Source: Synechococcus sp. 1G10
GTDB lineage: Bacteria; Cyanobacteriota; Cyanobacteriia; PCC-6307; Cyanobiaceae
Direction: 5' to 3'
Length of the DNA stretch: 62,899 bases
Assembly: GCF_002252625.1 (NCBI RefSeq)
Contig: NZ_NQKW01000019.1
Span: forward strand, 1-62,899
In this document: positions 1 through 9,078 of the stretch, in pieces
Layout of the letters: every line of letters starts with the position of its first letter
How positions within the stretch are numbered: the first letter of the stretch is position 1
Translations under genes and position numbers: made by a program
Notes under the pieces: model-generated
Database searches by the model: none
The model's input: the letters and a program-made list of their open reading frames with translations, nothing else
Told to the model about the DNA's origin: nothing

Positions 1-437
1 GCCACGCAGATCCAGGGGCGCATGCCGAGGCGGTAGGAAAGTTCCCACTCGCGGCCCATGTAACAGAAGACGCCGATCAGGAAGTGGAAGACCACCAGCT
101 GGTAGGGACCGCCGTTGTAGAGCCACTCGTCGAGGCTGGCGGCTTCCCAGATCGGGTAGAAGTGCAGGCCGATGGCGTTGCTCGAAGGAACAACAGCGCC
201 GGAAATGATGTTGTTGCCGTAAAGCAGCGAGCCGGCAACGGGCTCACGGATGCCGTCGATGTCGACGGGAGGTGCAGCGATGAAGGCCACGATGAAGCAG
301 ATGGTGGCAGCCAGCAGGGTGGGGATCATCAGCACACCGAACCAGCCCACGTAGAGGCGGTTATTGGTGGAGGTGACCCACTCGCAGAACTGGCTCCAGG
401 CAGACGCGCCCTGGCGCTGCTGAAGGGTGGTGGTCAT
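1..437 (-). CDS. psbA: Photosystem II D1 protein, 5' part (runs off left edge)
   Basis: D1 is the reaction-centre subunit of photosystem II in the thylakoid membrane; it binds P680, pheophytin, QB and most ligands of the Mn cluster. The reverse-strand translation from the ATG at 437 begins [14 protein letters not shown] and continues through the first membrane helix to [11 protein letters not shown], where the window ends (145 full codons of about 360). Residue 130 lies in MGREWE and is Glu, the state typical of high-light D1:2 forms; D1:1 forms carry Gln. The gene points off the window, so its 3' end and any paralogue are not visible. Identity is certain; the isoform call rests on that one residue plus family knowledge. 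Confidence 0.97.
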   Translation of the reverse strand, partial: MTTTLQQRQGASAWSQFCEWVTSTNNRLYVGWFGVLMIPTLLAATICFIVAFIAAPPVDIDGIREPVAGSLLYGNNIISGAVVPSSNAIGLHFYPIWEAASLDEWLYNGGPYQLVVFHFLIGVFCYMGREWELSYRLGMRPWICV

Positions 438-735
438 GAGAGCGTGAGTGTGTGCCCCGGAAGGAGCGGGTAGGTAGAACGACAACCCGGATCAGAAATT
501 TCTGTCCGCTCGGCTCGAAAGCCTGTCGCCTGCTGCAATGTAACAGACCATTGCGGGATGTGTGAGGCGCTTAAGGTTTGCTTGCGGCTTCAGCGGGCTG
601 GAGACTCGCGGTTTTGAGTAGGACCCGGATTGGCCCGGCCATGTGTCGCCCTCGCGACATTCCGCTGGGCATCCGTACCGATGCACACCAAGCAGGCTTA
701 AGGTTTTCTTCAGACCGTTCCATCGAGGTGATCCC
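438..735. other. Intergenic region upstream of psbA
   Basis: This stretch should hold the psbA promoter and 5' leader, reading leftward. I could not identify a convincing -35/-10 pair. It contains a perfect 12-bp palindrome (493-504) and a weak CCCG/CGGG hairpin nearer the start codon. The reading frames across it look like noise. Confidence 0.5.
493..504. promoter_or_regulatory. Palindrome upstream of psbA, possible operator
   Basis: CAGAAATTTCTG is a perfect 12-bp palindrome centred about 61 nt upstream of the psbA start codon. The symmetry extends outward (GGA/TCC) if one T is bulged. It could be a regulator site or a leader hairpin. No family is recognised, and chance is possible. Confidence 0.25.
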
Positions 736-873
736 ATGGTCCTGATCTGCTGGGATCTGGGCGGTAACCGCTCCACCGAAACATTGCCCATGAACCAGCT
801 GCGCCGGCGCCGCCACCACCTGGAGAGCCTTGGGGCAGTCATCTACTGGAGCGAGCGTCTGGTCAACGCCTGA
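736..873 (+). CDS. Possible small protein, 45 aa
   Basis: A short open frame starts at an ATG preceded by GAGGTGA at normal Shine-Dalgarno spacing. The product starts MVLICWDLGGNRS, has a basic RRRRHH stretch in the middle, and ends 44 nt before the lipoprotein gene. No domain or membrane segment is evident and I do not recognise a family. The ribosome-binding site is the only positive sign; the frame could be chance. Confidence 0.25.
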   Translation: MVLICWDLGGNRSTETLPMNQLRRRRHHLESLGAVIYWSERLVNA

Positions 874-917
874 CGGTCTTGCTAGTTGTGCGGTGTCCCA
901 TCAGGTCTGCCGCTGAG

Positions 918-1247
918 ATGCCCTTGCGTTCACGCCCCTCAAGGCCACTACTTGCTGGAGGCCTTGCTCTGCTTGCCCTGGGTCTGGCCGGCTGTCCCAG
1001 TTCTCCGTCGAAGGAGAGTCAACGCTTGGAGCAACTGGAGCAACGGCTCCAGCAGATCGAACAGCGCCTGGCGAGTCCGGCGCGCCCCGATCCCGCTGAC
1101 CCCTCCGGCAAGCCCCCGGCCGGTGTGGTCAAGTCGCTGACTTTCCGAATGGACAGCCAGGACGACCGCCTGCGGATCTACTGGGCCGATGGCAGCTCGA
1201 CCGATCTTCCCTGCACCAAGGAGCAGGGGACCTGGGCCTGTGGCTGA
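918..1247 (+). CDS. Small lipoprotein with coiled-coil segment
   Basis: The 109-residue product starts MPLRSRPSR, then a hydrophobic stretch ending in the lipobox LAGC, so it should be lipidated and membrane-anchored. A Gln/Glu/Leu-rich coiled-coil segment (SQRLEQLEQRLQQIEQRL) follows, then a Pro-rich linker and a small C-terminal domain with two cysteines (LPCTKEQGTWACG). An upstream in-frame start would add 13 residues before the basic N-terminus, so the ATG at 918 gives the better signal peptide. I do not recognise the family. The next exported gene lies 40 nt downstream on the same strand. Confidence 0.65.
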   Translation: MPLRSRPSRPLLAGGLALLALGLAGCPSSPSKESQRLEQLEQRLQQIEQRLASPARPDPADPSGKPPAGVVKSLTFRMDSQDDRLRIYWADGSSTDLPCTKEQGTWACG

Positions 1248-1287
1248 TCTGAACACGACCCGCCCCTGAGCCGAGCACAACTGATTC

Positions 1288-1722
1288 ATGGTGGTGGGTA
1301 TGCGTCCACTTCTTGCTCTCACGGCCTGCCTCGCACTCCTGGCGGCCAGACCATCCGTGGCCCAGGACAGCTACGAGCTCTTTCCCTTCACCCGCCAGCG
1401 GGCCACAAATGTGGCCCGCATGTACGCCGAACGACTCAATGGTGGCTTGACGGTCTACCGGCCGGACGCGTGCATGTACAACCGTGGTGGTGGCGCCTGC
1501 CTGGTCAAGGGCGATACCAATGGCTACATCTTCCGCTTTCTGGGAGGGCCTCCGGGCTGGCAGATCCTCGGTCTGGCTCCAACGGCCGAAAGCGAAATCG
1601 AAGTCTCAGCCGATGGCCGCTCCGTTGTGAAGCTGATCTACAACGGAGCCCCCCGGCCTGTAGGGCAGAGCCCCCAGCAGACACCACCGGCTGAACCTGT
1701 CCCGGGCGGGGCGGCCATCTGA
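1288..1722 (+). CDS. Exported hypothetical protein
   Basis: The 144-residue product has a signal peptide (RPLLALTACLALLAARPSVAQ) with a likely cut after Ala-Gln. The mature part has two cysteines around a Gly-rich turn (CMYNRGGGAC) that could form a disulfide, and a Pro/Gln-rich tail. It resembles small conserved periplasmic proteins of picocyanobacteria, but I cannot name a domain. The ATG at 1300 is an equally good start. It is probably co-transcribed with the lipoprotein gene just upstream, and it converges on the aspartoacylase gene. Confidence 0.65.
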   Translation: MVVGMRPLLALTACLALLAARPSVAQDSYELFPFTRQRATNVARMYAERLNGGLTVYRPDACMYNRGGGACLVKGDTNGYIFRFLGGPPGWQILGLAPTAESEIEVSADGRSVVKLIYNGAPRPVGQSPQQTPPAEPVPGGAAI

Positions 1723-1733
1723 GCGCTGGACGC

Positions 1734-2672
1734 TCAACCAGGTGCAGCCATCAGCTGTTTCGCCAGCTGGTGCAGGCCCTCTGCCCAGTCCGATTCGCAT
1801 GGCCAGCGTTCCCGGCTGGTCAGACTGAGGGCGATTCCCTTTTCGCCGTAGGCCGCCTCGTTGATGAATACCGGCCAGAGCGGCCCGGGATCGGCGGACT
1901 CATAGCGAAGGGTTTCACCACCCGCTGTGACGAAGAGGGGATCGCCGGGGAAGATCGCTTGCCAGTCGCGGTGCTGTCGCAGCGGATGCAGGCAAGCGGC
2001 CGGGCGTCCATCGGGGCGGCGCGGTAGATCAAGGCTGCCCAGGTGGCGGTGCACCGTGAGCCCCCGGGGCAGGGCCAGATCACCCCGCCTGGCTGAGGCC
2101 AGGACCATCAGGGCCGCCTCCAGTGCCCGCTGGGTCTGGTGGCAGATCGCGGAGTTGACCACCCCCTGCGGTACCGGACCCACCTCGATCACCAGGCCGC
2201 AGGGCCAGCACTCCAGCAGAAACCCCTGTTGGTTGGCATCGTCCTCATGCAGATAGATCGGCAGGCCAAGCAACGCCTGGATGCCCGCCGCCAGAGCCAG
2301 ATCCGCTGGTCGCCGCCCGTACACCACCAGGGAATTGCCCATGGCGGCTGTTGTGCTGTGCAGATCAAGCACCAGGGCACAGGGCTGGGTTCCGGCCGGC
2401 CCGTGCAGGGCCAGCAGCTCACGGGCCCTCTGCACCTCCCGATCAGCTGGGCCGGGGGCCTCGAGCAGGGCGCTGGTGAACGAGCGGTTCAGGTCGCGAT
2501 CGAGATAGCGACGTCCTGCCGCGAAAGCTGCTGGATTGCCGATCACCAGCTGCAGCCCAAGGCCGGAGCTATCGAGGGCGCCGGGGTGAGCCAGCCAGTG
2601 CTCCAGCAGCCAGGGGGCGTTGCGTTCATTGCCATGGGTGCCGGCCACCACCAGAACCTGTGCCGCGCCCAT
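1734..2672 (-). CDS. Aspartoacylase / succinylglutamate desuccinylase family zinc hydrolase
   Basis: Enzymes of this M14-related family hydrolyse N-acyl amino acids such as N-acetylaspartate with a zinc ion. The 312-residue product shows THGNE at residues 12-16 (His and Glu zinc ligands), DLNR at 60-63, and DLHST with the third zinc-ligand His near 105; an EVGP segment follows further on. The start at 2672 was chosen because AGGAGG sits 7 nt upstream; the longer frame has no such site. Cyanobacterial members are annotated as probable aspartoacylase, but the natural substrate is unproven. The gene diverges from the GST gene, whose start lies about 90 nt away. Confidence 0.85.
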   Translation of the reverse strand: MGAAQVLVVAGTHGNERNAPWLLEHWLAHPGALDSSGLGLQLVIGNPAAFAAGRRYLDRDLNRSFTSALLEAPGPADREVQRARELLALHGPAGTQPCALVLDLHSTTAAMGNSLVVYGRRPADLALAAGIQALLGLPIYLHEDDANQQGFLLECWPCGLVIEVGPVPQGVVNSAICHQTQRALEAALMVLASARRGDLALPRGLTVHRHLGSLDLPRRPDGRPAACLHPLRQHRDWQAIFPGDPLFVTAGGETLRYESADPGPLWPVFINEAAYGEKGIALSLTSRERWPCESDWAEGLHQLAKQLMAAPG

Positions 2673-2763
2673 TGCAACGCCTCCTGCGGAACATATTTGC
2701 CGCCAGCCTGGCGCAGCGGGAGGCCGCTGCGGGCCAGAGTCACAGGCAGCGCTGAACCCTGCC

Positions 2764-3735
2764 ATGGCCGTTCCTCCCCCGCTGGTCGCCGGCGTGCGTG
2801 CCGCCTGGCGCTGCCAGTGGCGCCAGCTGATGAAGGGCCTGGGCCCAGCCGACGCCGCCGGGAACTACCGGCGCCCTGAGAGCGCCTTCGCCGCCACCCC
2901 GGAACTGCCTGCCACGGCCGCCAACGCTGGCGTCCACGGGCTGATCGTGGGACGCAGCTGCCCCTGGGCCCACCGGGCCTGGCTGGTGTGGAGCCTGCGC
3001 CAGCTCGCCGGCAGCCTGGAGCTTGTTGTGGTGGAACCCGATCCCAAGGCAGGCCGCTGGCGCTTCGATACCCCCTATGAGGGGGCCAACGCCCTGGTGG
3101 AGCTCTACAGGCGCAGTGGCGGTGACCCGAAAGCCCGTGCCACGGTGCCCGCCCTCTACGACCGCCCCGGCCGCCGGATCCTTGTGAACGAAAGCGCCCG
3201 GCTGATCGAACTGCTCAACCGCTGGCCCGCCCCACAGGGGGCTCCGGATCTGCTGCCGGAGGAGCAGGCGGAGGCGATCAGCCACTGGCGGCAGCGGCTG
3301 CAGGAGACTGTTAACGATGGGGTCTACCGCTGCGGCTTCGCGCGCACCCAGGCCGCCTACGACCGGGCCGAAGCTGAACTGTTCGCCAGCCTGGAGGCGG
3401 CGGAGACAGCCCTGGAGCAGGGAGGTCCCTGGCTGTGCGGTGAGCGGCTCACCCTGGCGGATGTGGTGCTCTTTCCGACCCTGATCCGCCTGGAGCTGGT
3501 CTATGCCCCCCTGTTCGGCTGCAGCCGCCGGCCGCTCTGGAACTTCCCTGCCCTGATGAGCTGGCGCGCCCGCCTGCATGCCCTCCCCGGGGTGGCTTCC
3601 ACCTGCTTTGACCAGTCATGGCGCCACGACTACTTCGGGGCCCTCTTTCCCCTCCACCCATCAGGGATCGTTCCGGCAGGGGCGGATCTGGCCACACTGG
3701 TGGCAGGCCCAGCTCCCTCGCGACCCCAGCCATGA
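2764..3735 (+). CDS. Glutathione S-transferase, glutathionyl-hydroquinone reductase type
   Basis: The 323-residue cytosolic protein carries CPWAHR at residues 66-71. This is the signature of the Xi-class / ECM4-YqjG group, where the Cys reduces glutathionyl-hydroquinones. A thioredoxin-fold half (about 55-170) is followed by an all-helical half containing WLCGERLTLADVVLFPTL, the N-capping region seen across GSTs. The start is the first ATG after a non-coding-looking stretch. The stop overlaps the DUF2301 start (ATGA), so the two are translationally coupled, and the ABC-F gene follows by a second overlap. Confidence 0.85.
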   Translation: MAVPPPLVAGVRAAWRCQWRQLMKGLGPADAAGNYRRPESAFAATPELPATAANAGVHGLIVGRSCPWAHRAWLVWSLRQLAGSLELVVVEPDPKAGRWRFDTPYEGANALVELYRRSGGDPKARATVPALYDRPGRRILVNESARLIELLNRWPAPQGAPDLLPEEQAEAISHWRQRLQETVNDGVYRCGFARTQAAYDRAEAELFASLEAAETALEQGGPWLCGERLTLADVVLFPTLIRLELVYAPLFGCSRRPLWNFPALMSWRARLHALPGVASTCFDQSWRHDYFGALFPLHPSGIVPAGADLATLVAGPAPSRPQP

Positions 3736-4390
3736 CCGATCAATCCCAGAACGAGGGCAGCCCGGACGATCCAGTGTTCGAGGGCGTCTATGGACCTTTC
3801 ACGATCACGTCCCTCGACCGGCGCGAGGTGCTTGGCTACCGCCTGGCCCTGCTGGGGTTGGCCCTGGCCCAGGCGGGGCTGCTGCTGCAGTGGGCGCTCT
3901 GGGGCAGCCGGGGGCTCTGGCCGTGGCTGGTGCTGATGGCCGTGGGGCTGGGCCTGGCCCTGCGCTGGATTCACATCTACCTGCGGCCGCTGCACCGGGC
4001 CCTCCAGCTGTTCTGGTTGCTGGGCTGTGCCGGCGGGGTGTCCCTGGCCCTGCGCTCGGGTCAGGCCGCCATGCTCGAAACCCTGGCGGCCGACTCCCGC
4101 TGGATCTGGGCTGTGGGGCCGTTCTTCGCGGCCCTGGCGGGGGTGGGCTTCAAGGAATTCTTCTGCTTCCAGCGGCCCGAAGCGATCGGGGTGACCCTCT
4201 TGCTGCCGGTGGCGCTGCTGGGCCGCCTGGTGGGCCTGCTCGATGACCGCACCACCTTCACCCTGTTGGCCATCGAAGCTGGGTTGCTGCTGATCCTGAC
4301 CCTGCGCAAATTCCCGATGCAGGCCGCCGCCGATGTGGGCGACAAGAGCGTCTTTGCTTATCTGGAGAGCCAGAGGCCTCCCTCGCGAGC

Positions 4391-4394
<4 letters not shown>
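3732..4394 (+). CDS. DUF2301 integral membrane protein
   Basis: The 220-residue protein opens with a soluble segment (DPVFEGVYGPFTIT...DRREVLGYRLAL) typical of the cyanobacterial DUF2301 family. Six or so hydrophobic helices follow (for example LALLGLALAQAGLLLQWAL and VTLLLPVALLGRLVGLL). Its function is unknown. It overlaps the GST stop by 4 nt at the start, and its own stop overlaps the GTG start of the ABC-F gene. The three genes therefore form a tightly coupled operon. Confidence 0.8.
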
Positions 4395-6331
<1,937 letters not shown>

Positions 6332-6420
6332 TCAGCTCTGGATCACATTGCCCCCATGGCCCGGGAGGGCCCCCGTATGGTGGACTCGATAAGCCCCGGT
6401 AGCCGAAGGCCGGCCTTCCT

Positions 6421-6639
6421 ATGACTTCCATCGACGAGCACATCCGCAAGGATCAGATCGAAATCGAAACGGCGAAGGCCGTCGGTAACGAGGCGAAAGT
6501 GCGCCACCTCGAAGAAGAGCTCAAGTCGCTCGAGGAATACAAATCGCATCACCCCGAAGACGATCACGATCCCAATTCGCTTGAGGTCTATTGCGATCTC
6601 AACCCCGAAGCTCCCGAGTGCCGGGTCTACGACGACTGA
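6421..6639 (+). CDS. cp12: CP12 Calvin-cycle regulatory protein
   Basis: CP12 is a small, largely disordered protein that binds GAPDH and phosphoribulokinase and shuts down the Calvin cycle in the dark. The 72-residue product has the acidic helical middle and the diagnostic C-terminus LEVYCDLNPEAPECRVYDD, with the redox cysteine pair at 58 and 67. The N-terminal cysteine pair of plant-type CP12 is absent, as in several cyanobacterial forms, so only the GAPDH-side disulfide can form. A rho-independent terminator lies about 50 nt downstream. Confidence 0.93.
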   Translation: MTSIDEHIRKDQIEIETAKAVGNEAKVRHLEEELKSLEEYKSHHPEDDHDPNSLEVYCDLNPEAPECRVYDD

Positions 6640-6689
6640 TCAGCCTTCACGTTCTACTGGTCGCCAGACCTGTTGCCATACGGCCCTCA

Positions 6690-6711
6690 CCCCCCTGAGC
6701 GGGGGTTTTTT
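6690..6711 (+). terminator. Rho-independent terminator of cp12
   Basis: CCCCC-TGAGC-GGGGG forms a GC stem followed directly by TTTTTT. It ends the cp12 transcript; the obgE stop lies about 30 nt further on, on the opposite strand. Confidence 0.85.
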
Positions 6712-6743
6712 CATGGAACCCCACGCTGGCCTCCTAGCATTCA

Positions 6744-7733
6744 CTAGATCCCCAGCTCTTTCCAGACCTCAGCAAGCAGTCCATCGAGGCCCCAGTTGGT
6801 GGCTGCAGAAATCAGCAGCACCTCGCCGCCCCAGAGAGCAGCCAGGGCGGCGCGGGCTGCCTCAAGCTGATCGGGCAGCAAGAGCTCACTTTTGTTGAGG
6901 GCCAGGATCCTGGGGCGTTGATCGAGGCCATGGCCGTAAGCCACCAGCTCCTGCTCCACCACTGCCAGGTCGCTGGTGACATCTGCGCTGGAGGCATCCA
7001 CCAGATGCACCAGCAGGCGGGTGCGCTCGATGTGACGCAGGAAGTCGTGGCCCAGACCGGCTCCCTGGGCAGCGCCGGCGATCAGGCCGGGGATATCCGC
7101 GAAGACGGTGCCATCCCCGCTCGGGCGGCGCACCACCCCCAGGTTAGGCACCAGGGTGGTGAAGGGATAATCGGCGATCTTGGGCTTGGCGGCGGAGAGC
7201 ACGCTGATCAGGGTGCTCTTACCGGCATTGGGCAGGCCGATGATGCCCACCTCAGCCAGCAGCTTGAGCTCCAGTTGGAGCTGGCGCTCCTCACCGTCCT
7301 TGCCTTCGGTGCATTTCTCCGGCGCCCGGTTGCGGTTGCTGAGGTAGTGAGCATTTCCCAGGCCGCCGCGGCCCCCAGCCGCCACCCGCAGCCGGTCGCC
7401 GGGTTCGGTGAGGTCACCGAGCAACTGCTCGCTTTCCTGCAGACGCACCTCGGTGCCGCAGGGTACCCGGATCACAAGGTCGTCGCCGCTGGCACCACTG
7501 CGTCTGTTAGGCCCTCCGCGGCGACCTTCCGGGGCCTCGAACAACCGCTTGTATTTGAAGTCGAGCAGGGTCTGCAGGTTCGGATCGGCCTCGAGCCAGA
7601 CGGTGCCGCCATTGCCGCCATCTCCGCCGGAGGGGCCACCGGCGGGCACATACTTTTCACGTCGGAAAGCGACGATGCCATCTCCGCCACGGCCGCCCTG
7701 GACCGCGATGCGGGCTTGATCAATGAACTGCAA
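6744..7733 (-). CDS. obgE: GTPase Obg
   Basis: Obg is an essential GTPase that binds the 50S subunit and links ribosome assembly to stress and the cell cycle. The 329-residue product starts with the glycine-rich Obg fold ([18 protein letters not shown] and later Gly-rich turns). The G domain has GLPNAGKST at 166-174, DIPG at 213-216 and an NKSE base-recognition motif near 280. It ends after the G domain, so the variable C-terminal OCT domain is absent, as is common in cyanobacteria. The start at 7733 (MQFIDQARI) matches the family. Confidence 0.96.
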   Translation of the reverse strand: MQFIDQARIAVQGGRGGDGIVAFRREKYVPAGGPSGGDGGNGGTVWLEADPNLQTLLDFKYKRLFEAPEGRRGGPNRRSGASGDDLVIRVPCGTEVRLQESEQLLGDLTEPGDRLRVAAGGRGGLGNAHYLSNRNRAPEKCTEGKDGEERQLQLELKLLAEVGIIGLPNAGKSTLISVLSAAKPKIADYPFTTLVPNLGVVRRPSGDGTVFADIPGLIAGAAQGAGLGHDFLRHIERTRLLVHLVDASSADVTSDLAVVEQELVAYGHGLDQRPRILALNKSELLLPDQLEAARAALAALWGGEVLLISAATNWGLDGLLAEVWKELGI

Positions 7734-7800
7734 GGGAAGACCGCAGGGACTGGGCCAGATGGATCACCAACCCTAGGATCGGCCGGTCGGAGGGCTGATC

Positions 7801-9069
7801 TTGGCTGAGGTGCGCTTCCAGAAGGTCAGCAAGACCTTCCCACCCCGGCGGGGGAGTGCGCCGGTGGAGGTGCTGCGGCAGCTGGATCTGACCGTGCACG
7901 ACGGCGAATTCCTGGTGCTGGTGGGTCCCTCGGGCTGCGGCAAGAGCACCCTGCTACGCATCCTGGCGGGTCTCGAAACTCCCAGCAGCGGTGAGATCCG
8001 GGTGGGAGAGCGCGCCGTGAGCGGCTTACGGCCGGCCCAGCGCGATGTGGCGATGGTGTTTCAGAGCTACGCCCTCTACCCCCACCTGAGCGTGTCCGAC
8101 AACATCGGCTTCGGGCTTCGGCGCAGCCGACCCAGAAACACCATCCAGCAGCTGCAGGACGGACTTCACAAGTTCACGCGGCGCCTGCCCGCCGGGCTGC
8201 GGGTCCCTTCCGAGCGGGAGCGGCGGATTGAGGAGCGGATCAAGGCTGTGGCCGAGCAACTGGAACTCACCCCGCTGCTTGAGCGTCTGCCCAAGGAGCT
8301 CTCCGGCGGCCAGAAGCAGCGGGTGGCCCTGGGCCGGGCCATCGCCCGTCAGCCGAAGGTGTTCCTGATGGATGAACCGCTCAGCAACCTCGACGCCAAG
8401 CTCCGCACCGGCACCAGGGCCCAGATCGTGGCGCTGCAGCGGGAGCTGGGCATCACCACCCTCTACGTCACCCATGACCAGGTGGAGGCGATGACCATGG
8501 GCCACCGCATCGCCGTACTGAACCAGGGACGGCTCCAGCAACTGGGAACGCCGATGGAGCTCTACCAGCATCCCGCCAACCTGTTCGTGGCCCAGTTCAT
8601 CGGCAGCCCGCCCATGAACCTCCTGCCTGTGGAGCAGGTTGGAGCCGATCAGGTCCAGCTCGCCGGTCGTCGGTTTCTGGTGGAAGGGGAGATGGCCCTG
8701 GCCCTCGAAGCCCGGGCCGGTGGCGGAGGGGGCGGCAGTCTCACGGCAGGGCTACGGGCGGAGCACTTCAAGCTGGCGCCCGCCACCAACCGCAACCTGG
8801 AGGCGGAAGTCACCCATCTCGAGGCCCTTGGCAACGAACTGCTGATCAGCTGCCGGCTGATCGGTGGCAGCCATCTGATTCAGGTGCGCACGGACCCTGA
8901 CCAGCGCCTGAAGGCAGGTCAGAGGATCCACCTGGAGATCGATCCGCAGGGATGGCGCTTCTTCGAGTCCGACGGCGAGGCCCTGCCCAGGCCGGAGCCC
9001 ATGCCTGTGAAGGGCGGCGCCAAGGGACACCAGGACGAGATGGAGGTGGTGTTGCCGGAACTGGGTTGA
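7801..9069 (+). CDS. ABC transporter ATPase, MalK/UgpC (sugar/osmolyte importer) type
   Basis: This is the cytoplasmic ATPase of a carbohydrate or compatible-solute importer. The 422-residue product has Walker A GPSGCGKST at 42-50, a Q-loop (VFQSYALYP), signature LSGGQKQR, Walker B VFLMDEPLSNLD and the H-loop THDQ. A C-terminal OB-like regulatory domain starts at about residue 240 (IGSPPMNLLPVE). Residues about 105-140 hold an extra charged segment (RRSRPRNTIQQLQDGLHK and on) not found in ordinary MalK. The start is a TTG; a GTG three codons later is possible. No permease genes are adjacent, so this ATPase probably serves transporters encoded elsewhere, as GgtA does. Confidence 0.88.
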   Translation: MAEVRFQKVSKTFPPRRGSAPVEVLRQLDLTVHDGEFLVLVGPSGCGKSTLLRILAGLETPSSGEIRVGERAVSGLRPAQRDVAMVFQSYALYPHLSVSDNIGFGLRRSRPRNTIQQLQDGLHKFTRRLPAGLRVPSERERRIEERIKAVAEQLELTPLLERLPKELSGGQKQRVALGRAIARQPKVFLMDEPLSNLDAKLRTGTRAQIVALQRELGITTLYVTHDQVEAMTMGHRIAVLNQGRLQQLGTPMELYQHPANLFVAQFIGSPPMNLLPVEQVGADQVQLAGRRFLVEGEMALALEARAGGGGGGSLTAGLRAEHFKLAPATNRNLEAEVTHLEALGNELLISCRLIGGSHLIQVRTDPDQRLKAGQRIHLEIDPQGWRFFESDGEALPRPEPMPVKGGAKGHQDEMEVVLPELG

Positions 9070-9078
9070 GGCGACGCC

